DNA of 64,000 nucleotides from Hexactinellida sp. DTS-2022 (GCA_028753945.1 JAPNXP010000001.1:9724501-9788500), one strand, 5' to 3'. Shown: positions 1 to 11,500, counted from the stretch's first letter. Numbers and translations are program-made. The notes: generated by a model not told the origin, from the letters alone.

Positions 1-102
1 ATGCCGAATCTCCCAAGAGATGGCCGAAAGACGTGGGATTTGAGGATCCGAACAAACTGAAGAAGGCTATATTAATAAAAGTTATAGCCTCAATGTTAAC
101 AG
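1..102 (+). pseudogene. Unrecognised exon-like block, copy 1
   Basis: One frame is open from the window edge to a splice-donor-like CAG/GTAATT at 102/103 and reads ...RWPKDVGFEDPNKLKK followed by ILIKVIASML. A diverged copy lies inverted at 2176-2308 and keeps the RWPKDV and DPNKL blocks as well as the donor. I do not recognise the family. It may be an exon of a host gene or of an intron-bearing transposon gene. The left end is cut by the window. Confidence 0.3.
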
Positions 103-249
103 GTAATTTGTATTACAATTTTAACCACAAACAATTATTTACTATTTGTTATACTTAGTCTCGTCAGTTAACATTATTTTCTTTTATCTTCTAGATCTAG
201 ATCCAAATATCATTATAATAAAAGACGAAATAATTTAATTAATAGATGT

Positions 250-870
250 ATGTATATTATTTTACTTGTTTGTTGTGTGTTCAGTTCTTTATTTATTAAA
301 TTAATTAGAAAAACTGCTTTAAATTATTTCGTATGACACTCCCGAGAGATAGCTATAGTAGAACCTCGTTAGTTACGAACACGGTTAATACGAATTTCCG
401 GATAAGACGAACAAATAGTTCCACAAAATCAGGTCCTTACAATGGCTATTCAATGGGTATTACTCCGGTTAATACGAACTCCGGATAAAGCGAACAAATT
501 TTTACCGTCCGTTGGTATTCGTACAAACGAGGTTATACTGTATGTGTTATCGAGTATGGTACAAAAGCACGGCAAGATAATCAATTCAGAGTTCTATTGG
601 TTATAATGAAATATAGTCGACACCGCTTAATACAGGGTTACGAAAACTTTCATTTATATCAGGCCACAAAATTTTAACAAAATTTCCTCAGGCCGCAAAC
701 AATATCGAGAAATTTTTCGAAATTTCCAACAAAACTATTATGTTGTTGTAATACTAGAACTATACTAATTACTAAGCATAAAGTGCATAAAGGCCTCTAG
801 TCAAAGGTACTACAGTTATGATAAAAGTAATGACAATAATATTTAGTGAGAAGGGTGGATTTGTCATTAT
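250..870 (+). repeat. Left arm of an old inverted duplication
   Basis: Diverged inverted copy of 2940-3385, recognisable over GACACTCCCGAGAGATA, ATATAGTCGACACCGCTTAA and the following 270 bp. A TA-type MITE (356-542) interrupts only this arm, so it inserted after the duplication or was lost from the other arm. Confidence 0.7.
356..542 (+). mobile_element. TA-type MITE, family A, copy 1
   Basis: Inverted ends TAGTAGAACCTCGTTAG and CAAACGAGGTTATACTGTA, with flanking TA. The CAGT-type ends and TA target are typical of pogo/Tigger-like Tc1/mariner elements. No coding sequence. Confidence 0.7.
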
Positions 871-1075
871 GTTGTCTGCACAGCTGTAATTTTAGATTTT
901 ATTTATATACTTTAACAAATCCTTCAATTGACTATGTTCAATAGATGCGAACCTTTCTCAATTGCTTTAGGAGCTAACTATATATACTGACTCCTTGTAT
1001 TATTCCTCGTGGGTTCTTTCCCTTGTTTGTTATAATGCTCGTATGAAAAAAGTATAAAACTGTTCCCCAATATAT

Positions 1076-1147
1076 TTAATACGAATTTCAGGCTAATACG
1101 AACATATTTAGACGGTCCCTTGGTGTTCGTACTAACGAGGTTCTACT
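1076..1147 (+). mobile_element. TA-type MITE, family A, 3' half
   Basis: Only the right half is seen, ending CGTACTAACGAGGTTCTACT; a hAT-type MITE starts directly after it at 1148. Confidence 0.6.
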
Positions 1148-1515
1148 TAGGGCTGAAACGAATATTCGAAATGTAACGAACGAACCTTTTTCTAAGCGAA
1201 CGAATATTCGAATATTCGTTCGTTTGGATGACTAAGCATTAAATCAATTTCTAGAGACAAAATACATTGGAAAAAAAGGTTTTTGATAATGTTACAGTAG
1301 TATAATAATAGTTCCAAAGTGTATTTATACACAAGTTCACTAATAATCAGCTAGTTTAAGTTGGAATTTATATTCACAATATCTCTAAGCTATACAAAAG
1401 TATTGTTGTTGTCCAAAATTAGTCAACGAATATCCGTTTCAATCTAATATTCGTCCAAACGCAAACGAACGAATATTCGTTCAATCATTTCGAACGAATA
1501 TTCGTTTCAGCCCTA
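1148..1515 (+). mobile_element. hAT-type MITE of the CGAATATTCG family, copy 1
   Basis: Inverted ends TAGGGCTGAAACGAATATTC / rc, 368 bp, rich in the palindrome CGAATATTCG near both ends. Same family as 1638-2050 and 37963-38349. The 8-bp target duplication is not clean here, but the element sits in the end of a family-A MITE. Confidence 0.8.
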
Positions 1516-1637
1516 AGTTACTTCTACTATACGTATATTGATAACTTTTATGTTTATTTTTTATGTTACTATTAACTAGAGCAGATTTTATAACAGATAA
1601 TAATAATTGTCAATTTACTGGTAATTACTATAATAAC

Positions 1638-2050
1638 TAGGGCTGAAACGAATATTCGAAATGTAACGAACGAACCTTTTTCTAAACGAACGAATATTCG
1701 AATATTCGTTCGTTTGGATGACTAAGCATTAAATCAATTTCTAGGGACAAAATACATTGGAAAATAGGTTTTTGATAATGTTACAATGGTATAATAACAG
1801 TTACGAAGTGTATTATATACAAGTTAACTAATAATCAGCTAGTTTAAGTGGGAATTTATAATTACGATATCTCTAACCTATACAAAAGTCTTGTTCTTGC
1901 CCAAAACTAGTCAACGAATATACGTTTCAATCTAATATTCGTCCAAACGAATATTCGTTTCGTAACGAATATTCGTTTGCAAACGAACGAATATTCGTTC
2001 AATCATTTCGAACGAATATTCGAATATTCGGTATATTCGTTTCAGCCCTA
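1638..2050 (+). mobile_element. hAT-type MITE of the CGAATATTCG family, copy 2
   Basis: 413 bp with ends TAGGGCTGAAACG / CGTTTCAGCCCTA and a perfect 8-bp target duplication ATAATAAC (1630-1637 and 2051-2058), as expected for hAT. Non-coding. Confidence 0.9.
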
Positions 2051-2175
2051 ATAATAACATTCAGATAGATACGTAATAGTCTAATAGATTCAATTCTAAA
2101 AGACCCATAAGCTCAGAAATGAAATTTAGACATAAATAAAAACCTACTTCAATTAAAATTTGTAATGCAAATTAC

Positions 2176-2308
2176 CTGCTACATTGATGCAATAACTTTT
2201 ATCAATTGAGCCTTCTCAATTTGTTCGGGTCTTGAAATGTTACATCCTTCGGCCATCTCTCAGGACATTGGGGGGAGTGCCAAACACATTTCCCCTCACT
2301 TGATCCTG
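2176..2308 (-). pseudogene. Unrecognised exon-like block, copy 2 (inverted)
   Basis: Read on the minus strand, this follows an acceptor-like ATATTCAG, gives a frame with CVWHSPQCPERWPKDV then DPNKL, and ends at CAG/GTAATT. The matching part of copy 1 (1-102) stays open further; here the frame closes shortly after DPNKL, so this copy looks broken. A possible 40-nt upstream exon lies at 2447-2486 (minus), between CTACAG and GTAAGT. Family unknown. Confidence 0.3.
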
Positions 2309-2527
2309 CTGAATATATTATATAACCTCAAATAGAATTTGGGATAAATGCCTGGGTATTAAATTCTAATAATATGGGCATAAAAAATTAATTAATAGTT
2401 TTAATTGAATTATTAAAGAATTGATGAATTAAATTAATGAACTTACTTTGCGAGAGCACACCAGTTCCCTCTCCTGAGTTCTTTCACTGTAGAATACATA
2501 ATTTGATAATACAGTGGATGCCGGTTA

Positions 2528-2673
2528 CATAGGCGTAGGCTCCGGTAGGGTTGGTGAGGCCATGGCCCTACCAATAATTTGTCAAGAGCCATCATCTTCT
2601 ATTAAGTATGATGCAAGTTAGCATAAATGGCCCTACCAATCCGGGCAATCCCCATCCCGAGTATACGCCCCTG
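2528..2673 (+). mobile_element. Short hAT-like MITE with 5-bp target duplication GGTTA
   Basis: Ends CATAGGCGTAGGCTCC and (rc) CAGGGGCGTATACTC; direct repeats GGTTA at 2523-2527 and 2674-2678. Removing element plus one repeat restores CCGGTTATAAGG of the host MITE. Confidence 0.75.
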
Positions 2674-2849
2674 GGTTATAAGGACATCGTCGGAAACTGC
2701 ACTTAATGTTCTTATAACCGACATAAATTATATAGGGTATATGGCAACCGTTATCCAACATAGTGTTCTTATAACCGGTGTGCTTATATTATAAAGTTTT
2801 TACGAGTTTTGACCCGATTAAGCGGAGAAATCTATTAACCGTATTAAGC

Positions 2850-3176
2850 CAGGGTTCCACAAACTAGGTTTTTCAGGTTGCATGCCCCTAAACAACCTTA
2901 TGTATGGCCTGATAGCCCAATTGCTATCATGCCACACATAATGACAAATCCACCCTTCTCACTAAATATTATTGTCATTACTTTTATCATAACTGTAGTA
3001 CCTTTTGACTAGAGCCTTTATGCACTTTATGCTTAGTAATTATTATAGTTCTAGTATTACAACAACATAATAGTTTTGTTGTAAAATTAGAAAAATTTCT
3101 CGATATTGTTTGTGGCCTGAGGAAAATTTTGTTAAGATTTTGTGGCCTGATATAAATGAAAGTTTGTGGAACCCTG
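2850..3176 (+). mobile_element. hAT-type MITE with 8-bp target duplication TATTAAGC
   Basis: Terminal inverted repeat CAGGGTTCCACAAACT at both ends; direct repeats TATTAAGC at 2842-2849 and 3177-3184. 327 bp, non-coding. Confidence 0.9.
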
Positions 3177-3385
3177 TATTAAGCGGTGTCGACTATATTT
3201 CAGTATAACTAATAGAGAACTATAAATTGATTATCTTGCTGTACTTTTGGACCATATATGAATTTAGGTATATAAGTGTACTCGATAATACATACGTACC
3301 TGGTATCTCTCGGGAGTGTCATTCGAAATAATTTAATGCAGTTTTTCTAATTAATTTAATAAATAAAGAACTGAACAAGTAAAAT
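2940..3385 (-). repeat. Right arm of the old inverted duplication
   Basis: Inverted partner of 250-870. It contains the end of a TA-type MITE (2512-3195) and most of the hAT-type insertion within that MITE. Because the left arm has the same MITE/insertion junction, the duplication came after the hAT insertion. Confidence 0.7.
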
Positions 3386-3490
3386 ACAGATTAATTATAT
3401 GGAGCACAGTTACTGGTACTGAACTGCCATATAAGAAATGTTTCAATTCTAAAAGACCCATAAGCTCAAAATGAGATTTAGACATAAATA

Positions 3491-5190
3491 AAAAATCCAA
3501 AATTGCAGCTGTGCCGACGCATGTTCCTTTGGTGGCACTATATTTTGGTGGTGGTCTATTGATAGTGCCTCCAAAAGAACATGCTGTCGGCACCAGAGTG
3601 GACCATGGGTCGATGGGTCATGGGTCATGGGTCAGATGGGTCACCTAAATCGATGGGTCAGATGGGTCATGGGTCACGGCTCCGTGACCCATGACCCATC
3701 ACCCATTTGGAATTTCAATGTATTCTTCAGTTAAAATACGAATCACTCCTCATCATCATTATTATAATAACATTCATGGGCATTGATATATTAAAAATAT
3801 TCTACATTGCAACAAGTAGGTTTGTTGAGGTAATTTATACTGTTATTCTGTTATTCTGTTAATGTACAGTATATTATTTAGATATTTAAAATTGTGAGAT
3901 GGGTCAATGGGTCACTCGATGGGTCATGGGTCAATGGGTCAATGGGTCATGGGTCAGAAATGGGATGGGTCAGATGGGTCATGGGTCACCAATGTTGACC
4001 CATGGTCCACTCTGGTCGGCACAGGCTGCAATTTTGGATTTTTTTCGCCATGTCATGAACGTCACATGGTGTTTACACCCATTTATCAATTTGTTATGGG
4101 AAAAAGGAACGTTTGATAAATTTCATGCTTCTTTCTATCTTAAACCATCTTGAGTTTAAGTTTATATTTCCATTATAAATGCGTTTTAGACCCCCTATCA
4201 CTCTAATACAATTCGGGCACCAAACAAGCACACAAGCGAATAGTGATAAACTAGAAATTCCATCTCAATAATCCATTGTTTATTATAAGTCAGTTATCGT
4301 TTTGAAATTGAAATCAGCATACTTGTTTAATTAGAATGACATATGGGATTAAGTTTATATTTCCATTATTAATTAATGCGTTATAAGCCCCCCCCCCCCC
4401 CCCTTACACTCTAATACCTATCGGGCACCAAGCACACACATAGACAAATATTTATACAAATAGATATTCCATGGATTTCCATCTCATTAATCCATTGTTT
4501 GAATATCAGAAATCGTTCTGAAATTGAATAACTATTGAGTGAAATTGAATTTTCAAATAGGAGAAAACTTCAATACAACTAGTATTAGAAATCGATTTAT
4601 ATAGTAGCAGCTATTTGAATCAAATTGAATTATTAATTTACAATAGAATACTTTATTGTAACTATGATATCAGAAATAGATTTGTATAGTAATAGCTATT
4701 GAATGTAAATTAGTTATTCATATATACTAGAATTCTTTATTGTGATTATAATATCAACAATAACTTTAATCGAAATAACACTGAATCTAATTGAATTATT
4801 AATAAATATTAAATAGTAGTTATTCATCGAAACCACGAAATAATTGCATAATTGAATATTAATGAATTTACGATTTTAGAAAGTTAAGGGTGAATTGTGG
4901 CAACTTTGAGCCTAATTCTCAGGAAAATGAGGACGGATTAAAAAGATCGTGAAGAGCTATCAGTTGCAAAATACTTTTCTGATACTAATGATTCTAAAAA
5001 ATTTCTTGTTATTGCATTTATTTTCTTGTGGGACAAAAAAAGCTAAAAGTCCCGTTAAAAATTTTCTCAAGTCGAAATTGAAAAATCAGGCCACGAAGTG
5101 CACATTAATCAACAACCAGACACCTATTCTGAAAATCTCAGAGCTCTAGCACTTATGGTTTAGCCTGGGGAGGCGACACGGAGAAAAAAA
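3491..5190 (+). repeat. Hairpin-headed A-tailed repeat, unit 1
   Basis: Begins with a long near-palindrome (ATCCAAAATTGCAGC ... GCTGCAATTTTGGAT, core GTGCCGAC/GTCGGCAC) and ends GGAGGCGACACGGAG followed by an A-run into which the next unit abuts. The palindrome is interrupted by the 421-bp GGGTCA element (3594-4014). No protein or recognisable RNA promoter boxes seen; class unknown. Confidence 0.85.
3594..4014 (+). mobile_element. hAT-type element filled with GGGTCA minisatellite
   Basis: Ends CAGAGTGGACCATGGGTC and its reverse complement; 8-bp target duplication GTCGGCAC (3586-3593 and 4015-4022) inside the palindromic head of unit 1. Large parts are irregular runs of (A)TGGGTCA. Confidence 0.9.
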
Positions 5191-6763
5191 AAAAAAAAAT
5201 CCAAAATTGCAGCCTGTGCCGACGCATGTTCCTTTTGTGGCACTATATTTGGTGGTGGTTTATTGATAGTGCCTTCAAAGGAACATGCTGTCGGCACAGC
5301 TGCAATTTTGGATTTTTTTCGCCATGTCATGAACATCACATGGTGTTTAGACTCATTTAATTAACAATTTGTTTGGGACAAAGGAATGATTGTTGAATTT
5401 GAAGTTTATTTCTATCTTAAACCATCTTGAGTTTAAGTTTTTACAGTAGAACTCGGTTAAGACGTACCACCTTGGGAGACAAGAAAAAGTACGTACTAAC
5501 CGAGGTACGTCTTATCCGTATGCATAATCCATAAGCCGAAATAATTACTTCTAGAGTACGTACTAACCGAATTAAAATACATACATTTTATTTAATTGGG
5601 AATATAAATTGGTACGTCTTATCTGAGGTACGTCTTATCCGAGTACGTATTAACCGAATCATTTATAATGGATCAAATAGGAGGAAAAATCGGTTATTAG
5701 AGAACAGTAAGTAATATCCGAGAGTACGTCTTAAGCCGAGTACGTACTAAGCGAGTTCCACTGTATTTCCATTATAAATTCGTTTTAGACCCCCCTATCA
5801 CTCTAATACAATTCGGGCACCAAACAAGCACACAAACGAATAGTAATAAACTAGAAATTCCATCTCAATTATCCATTGTTTATATATCAGTTATCATTTT
5901 GAAATAGAAATCAGCATACTTGTTTACTTAGAATGACATATGGGATTAAGTTATATTTCCATTATTTATGCGTTATAAACCCCCCCTTACACTCTAATAC
6001 ATTTCGGGCACCAAGCACACTCATAGACAAATATTTATACAAATAGATATTCCATCTCATTAATCCATTGTTTGAATATCAGAATTCGTTCTGAAATTGA
6101 ATAACTGTTGAGTGAAATTGAATTTTCATATAGGAGAAAACTTTAATACAACTATGTATTAGAAATCGATTTATATAGTAGCAGCTATTGAATCAAATTG
6201 AATTATTCATTTACAATATAATACTTTATTGTAACTATGATATCAGAAATTGATTTGTATAGTAATAGCTATTGAATGTAAATTAATTATTCATATATAC
6301 TAGAATTCTTTATTGTGATTATAATATCAACAATAACTTGAATCGAAATAACACTGAATCAATTGAATTATTCATAAATAGTAGATCTTCATCGAAACCA
6401 CGAAATAATTGCATAATTGAATATTAATGAATTTACGATTTTAGAAAGTTAAGGGTGAATTGTGGCAACTTTGAGCCTAATTCTCAGGAAAATGAGGACG
6501 GATTAAAAATATCGTGAAGAGCTATCAGTTGCAAAATACTTTTCTGATACTAATGATTCGAAATTTTTTCTTGTTATTGCATTTATTTTCTTATGGGACA
6601 AAAAAAGCTAAAAGTCCCGTTAAAAATTTTCTCAAGTCAAAATTGAAAAATCAGGCCACGAAGTGCACATTAATCAACAACCAGACACCTATCCTAAAAA
6701 TCTCAGAGCTCTAGCACTTATGGTTTAGCCTGGGGAGGCGACACGGAGAAAACAAAAAAAAAA
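5191..6763 (+). repeat. Hairpin-headed A-tailed repeat, unit 2
   Basis: Complete second unit: palindromic head at 5198-5330, C-run at about 5980, 3' end GGAGGCGACACGGAG plus A-run. Family-D MITE inserted at 5444-5763. Confidence 0.85.
5444..5763 (+). mobile_element. TA-type MITE, family D
   Basis: 320 bp, ends CAGTAGAACTCGGTTAAGAC / (rc) CAGTGGAACTCGCTTAG, flanked by TA on both sides. Other units of the host repeat give the empty site (AAGTTTATATTTCC). Confidence 0.85.
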
Positions 6764-6885
6764 CATCCAAGGCAGTAAGATTAGAACTGGGCCACTATAC
6801 TATAGTATAGTCGGCACAGTAAAAAAACATCCAAGGCACTAAGACCAATACTGGGCCACTATACTATAGTATAGTCGGCACAGTA
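6764..6885 (+). repeat. Pair of short (about 60-bp) palindromic repeats
   Basis: Two direct copies of ATCCAAGGCACTAAGACCAA...CTATACTATAGTATAGTCGGCACAG, each nearly self-complementary in the middle. The pair lies immediately after the A-tail of unit 2. Further pairs lie at 42072-42197, 45064-45186 and 46621-46736. Confidence 0.85.
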
Positions 6886-7140
6886 ATAAACCTAAAGGCT
6901 AGCTTTCAACGAGTATTATAGGTAAACAAGTATGCTGAATTCGAATTTCGCATTTACAATTTATAATATGAATATCTATTGTTGTTGTTGTTTGCAAAAA
7001 ATAGATAAAGAAGTTAATTAAATTCAAAATAAACCTAGAGGCTAACTTTCAACGGATATAATAGATAACAAGTATGCTGGATACCAATTTCCCATTTACA
7101 AATTTCTAATATTGGATATTATTCTTGTGATTTACAACTG
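6886..7140 (+). repeat. Two units of the 145-bp satellite family
   Basis: Two degenerate copies of the unit tandemly repeated at 27786-28465 (CTTTCAACG...AACAAGTATGCTG...TTGTTGTTGTTG). A solitary GACCGAAGGGCTCGT, part of the mini-hairpin cassette seen elsewhere, follows at 7150. Confidence 0.7.
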
Positions 7141-7302
7141 AAAAGTGAGACCGAAGGGCTCGTTTGTAATATTCCTCTTGTTGAGTAAACAAACTAAGGA
7201 TAAAGCTGATTTTCCATCTCACCCTAGATTCGACTGTTATTCAGCATTTTCATGATTTTAATTAATTAATATCTATATCTAAATAGTAGCACTTATTAAA
7301 GA

Positions 7303-8502
7303 ATGGAGTCCTCACTCACCAAGGAGGCTACGGCTGCTTATTCCTCTCGCTATTCCTGTGAGTGCAGCATAGTGGTTAGCGCTCCCGGCCGCGTTAACCT
7401 CATAGGGGAGCACACGGACTACAATGAAGGCCTCGTGCTGCCGATGGCTCTAGACCTGTGCACTGTGATAGTGGGAGGGGTGTCCACTGACCCGAGTGTC
7501 TGCACCCTCACCACCACGTCCCAGCAGGTCCCGGAGCCCGAGAGGACTCTCCAGTATCCGGCCTCCGCCTCGGGCGCCCCCCCGCCCGCCACGCCCGGCG
7601 CCTGGCACAACTACGTGCTGGGAGTGCTAGACCAGATCATCAAGCGCGCCGCACCCCTCTCGCTGCCCGCCTTCCAGCTGCTGGCGCACTCCAGCCTCCC
7701 CCTGGGGGGCGGACTCAGCAGCTCCGCCTCCCTGGAGGTGGCCACGCTGCTGTTCTTCCTCGCGCTGTGTCCGGGCCTCAGACAGGACCCCGCCCTCGCA
7801 GACCGCAAGCAGCAGGCCCTGCTGTGCCAGGCGGCGGAGCACCAGTATCCGCAGGTCCCCTGTGGGATCATGGACCAGTTCATATCCCTCATGGGGCAAG
7901 CGGCGCACGCTCTGCTCATAGACTGCCGCCCCCCCTTCGAGACCCGCCCTGTCCCTCTCGATGATCCCACTCTCGTTGTCCTGGTCACCGACACGCGGGT
8001 TAAGCACGCGCTCGCCGGCTCCGAGTACGGGGCTCGTCGGGCTCAGTGCGAGGCTGCTGCGGCAAAGCTAGGCCGGCCGTATCTCCGTGACGTCACGCCG
8101 GCACAGCTGGAGGCCGGCAGAGATCAGCTGAGCGCGGTAGAGTACCGGCGGGCCCTGCACGTGGTTAGCGAGATTCTGAACACCTCTCTCGCGGCGGAGG
8201 CTCTGGACAAGAGGGACTACTCTCTGTTCGGTCAGCTGATGCTCGCGAGCCACGCCTCGCTGCGGGACCAGTACCAGGTCAGCTGCGCGGAGCTGGACCG
8301 ACTGGTGGAGCTGGCCATGCAGTGCGAGGGCGTGTTCGGCTCTAGGATGACCGGGGGCGGGTTTGGCGGCTGCACCGTCACGCTACTGAAGCGGGAGGCG
8401 CTGGGGACCGTAACTGCTCACATAAGCAAGCACTACCCCACCGCCAGGTGCTACGCTACGGCGCCCAGCCCGGGGGCTAGCATCTTCCGTATGATAGATT
8501 AG
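7303..8502 (+). CDS. GALK1: Galactokinase
   Basis: Single-exon 399-residue protein, close to the roughly 390 residues of animal GALK1. It phosphorylates galactose at C1 with ATP, the first committed step of the Leloir pathway, in the cytosol. All three GHMP-kinase signatures are present: the galactokinase motif GRVNLIGEHTDYN at 29-41, the phosphate-binding loop LPLGGGLSSSAS at 132-143 and GSRMTGGGFGG at 346-356. The expected catalytic residues are Arg30 (in GRVNLIGEH) and Asp191 (in GIMDQF). The start is the first ATG of the frame (context AAGAATGG), 10-30 residues ahead of the first conserved motif as in relatives. The gene is much more GC-rich than its flanks. The next gene starts only 56 bp downstream on the same strand. 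GALK2 (GalNAc kinase) is the alternative, but length and motif spacing favour GALK1. Confidence 0.95.
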   Translation: MESSLTKEATAAYSSRYSCECSIVVSAPGRVNLIGEHTDYNEGLVLPMALDLCTVIVGGVSTDPSVCTLTTTSQQVPEPERTLQYPASASGAPPPATPGAWHNYVLGVLDQIIKRAAPLSLPAFQLLAHSSLPLGGGLSSSASLEVATLLFFLALCPGLRQDPALADRKQQALLCQAAEHQYPQVPCGIMDQFISLMGQAAHALLIDCRPPFETRPVPLDDPTLVVLVTDTRVKHALAGSEYGARRAQCEAAAAKLGRPYLRDVTPAQLEAGRDQLSAVEYRRALHVVSEILNTSLAAEALDKRDYSLFGQLMLASHASLRDQYQVSCAELDRLVELAMQCEGVFGSRMTGGGFGGCTVTLLKREALGTVTAHISKHYPTARCYATAPSPGASIFRMID

Positions 8503-8558
8503 ATACGTATATAGTTTTATTCTGTTTACATATTGACCCTAATCTCATAAGAGTAGCA

Positions 8559-11500
8559 ATGGCAGAGACCAGCACCTTCCTGCAGACCAAAGGCACCCTG
8601 CTGTCCTCCTACGGGGGCATGGCCTCTCTCTCCCCCGCCATTAGCGAGTTCAGGTTCGGCTCCGCGGGCCGGCTCTACTACTTCGGCTGCGCGTCTCCCC
8701 CGGACCCGGAGTCCATACTCCTGCTGGAGGCGGAGTTAAGCGCAGACGCAGAAGCAGATGCGGAGAGTGCGCAGCCGCTGCAGGTGCTGGAGTCCGACTG
8801 CGCCAGAGGCGTAGACAGGAACTGGACTCCTGAGCAGGTTAGCTGTCAGTGTTATAGGGATTTGAACCTGTAACCATATTTAGTATACAGAAAATTAGTG
8901 TGTAATGGTGTGGGCAGTGTGGCCTAAGTAAATATTCGTAGCCTATATCATTAATATGAACTGTCACTATAATTTTTTCCCAAATGAATTATGAATACAT
9001 AGTAGCAAACGAGTCTACCATTGCCAAATGTAGATTTTAATCGCAGAAAATTATATATTGCACTCCAATCTTCCTTAAAACACTACCTATTGAGTTCTAT
9101 TGTATCTAGGAACTGCTATTCGAGAGAAAGAGGGTATCTCCCAAGCCGACGGGAGTAGACAGTTTCGAGATAGAAGCCTCCTCGGGCCGGTTCCTGATGA
9201 CCGCGGGCACCAACCTCCTCCTGGGCACTCTCTCAGAGAGCGACTCTATGATCGTGTCGGAGAAGCTGTCCCTCGTACACGCCGTCAACCCCAAGCTCTG
9301 TCCGGGACACCCGGGGCTCATCGCTTTCGTGCGGCAAAGCAACCTGCATCTGTTCCACTTGTCGACAAGCCAGGAGTTCAGAGTTAGCGACATCCCTCCG
9401 GAGGAGGTGTCCGCGGGGGTCTCGGCCGGGATGGCCTCCTTCCTCGTGCAGGAGGACATGGACAGGTACCAGGGGTTCTGGTGGAGGCCCCTCGCTAAGG
9501 CAGAGAAGTCGCAAACCTATTCTCTGCTTTATGAGGTCGTCGATGATCATGACGTCAACGTAAAGCATCTCTACAACCCACTCAAGAACTCTGTCACCAA
9601 CCAGAGGTGAGATACCTGCCAGCCGTATCCATGGTTCAATTGGTACAATTGTAGGTATCCGATTCCAGGAGGCCCCATCAGCAACAGCGACTTGTTGCTG
9701 GCAGACTTCTCTCTCTCGGAGGAGTGCCCTGGGAGGGTGGGCATCTCTCTGAAGCGGAGACGACTGTCGCACCCGCTGTGGGAGCTGCTCCCGGGGGCGG
9801 GGTACCTGGCGCGGGCGGGGTGGGTGCCCGCCGGGGACTCCGTGTGGGTGCAGCTGATCAGTCGGAGCCAGCAGGAGCAGCGCCTGGTTGAGATCCCCCT
9901 GAGCTGCTTCCGCACTGCCGAGGAGTGGGAGACCTCCTCTCTGGACCCCCGGCCCGAGCTGAGACTGCTCTTCCTGGAGAGGAGCGAGTTCTGGATTAAC
10001 TGCAGCGACCTGCTCTCCTTCTTGCCAGCCGCAGGCGGCCTCCAGTTCGTCATAGCCTCCTCAGTAACCGACTTCCAACACCTCTACCACGTGTCTCTCC
10101 CGGCCGCCCTGCCCGCAGACCTCCGGAGCTCCCCTTGCGGCGCGTACGCCCTGCAGGACCTGACCGGCGCCTGCGAGGTGACTCAGCTCACTCAGGGGGA
10201 GTGGATGGTGGACAACGGGAACTTGTGGGTAGACAGTCTCAATAGGCTGGTGTATTACATGGCCTGCTCGGCCACACCCACGGAGCAGCACCTCCACGTG
10301 TCTTCCTACGGCAGCAAGCAGCCGCACAAGGTGCTCACTCAGCCAGGATTCTATGTGGAGTGCAATGCTATGGATTCCCTCTGCAAGTGAGCTCATAACT
10401 CCTGTTAATCTGCTATACTACACGTTTGTCGTTTAGGTATGCAGTGCTGACTTACTCCAACTTGACAACCTGTCCGGAGATCAGACTCTGCAAGATGAAT
10501 GCTTCCGTTAACGTCTCAGAGGTGGAGCTGCTCACACTCAGAGTCCTACACAAATCTGCTCCCTACCCCCACACCTACTCGATCCCACAGATTCACTCAT
10601 TCAAGAACTCAAAGGGAGTAGAACTCTACTGCATGCACTCTACTCCCAGAGACACGGATACGGATAAGAAGTGAGCTGACACCTTAGCTTGTTGGTACTG
10701 GTAGCTTAGAGGGATTAGCTCTAGCTATTAAGTATTACGAAGCATTGATCGATCGCTTAATAAGTGATAACTTAAGTTACTACTAGTTGGAAAATATTTA
10801 CAAAACCTGTAAATATTATCCTTCTTTACAAGTACACCCGTTGGAAGTTGGCTAAAAGCATTTCCCATTTCACTATCATATTATTATTTCTGTGCAGATA
10901 AAGCGTGCGTGAGAGTCCGATCGAAATAATCAGACGCTTTATCCGGAGTTCGTATTAACCGGAGTAATACCCATTCAATAGACATTGTAGGGACCTGATT
11001 TTGTGGATCTGTTAGTTCGTGTATCCGGAATTAGTATTAAATGTGTTCGTACTAACGAGGTTCTACTGTATATCTCACTGCTCCCTATACATAGGTACCC
11101 ACTGGTGGTGTATGTGTACGGAGGGCCGATGTTCCGCATGGTGAAGAACGAGTTCTCTGGCGAGGTGTTCAGGATGCAGATGCTGGTAGACCAGGGCTTG
11201 TCGGTTCTTATAACGGACAATACTGGGAGCTGTGGGCGGGGCCTGCAGTTCGAAGGAGCTATCAAACATAAAATGGGACAGGTAGCTATCTCACTCACTC
11301 ATTAATCGAGACTGTATTATCTATTTAATGCCTCTCCTAGATAGAGGTATTGGACCAAGTGGAGGCCATTGAGTATGTTGAGAATGCTACGCATAAGATC
11401 GACATGGACAAGATATCTATATTCGGCTGGTCGTACGGCGGATACATGTCCTTCCTCTCTCTCGCACAGAGACCCGACATATTCCGCGTCGCTGTGTGCG

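Larger units (their letters stand above)
2512..3195 (+). mobile_element. TA-type MITE carrying two nested insertions
   Basis: Ends CAGTGGATGCCGGTTA and (rc) TAGTCGACACCGCTTAA with flanking TA. It is interrupted at 2528-2673 by a 146-bp hAT-like element and at 2850-3176 by a 327-bp hAT element; what remains is about 210 bp. Confidence 0.6.

Noticed and set aside
3899-4153. Frames rich in MGQWV/MGHG repeats
   Set aside because: Translation of the GGGTCA minisatellite.
7419-8253. Several minus-strand and alternate-frame open frames over galactokinase
   Set aside because: They are shadows of a GC-rich coding exon; none has recognisable domains.
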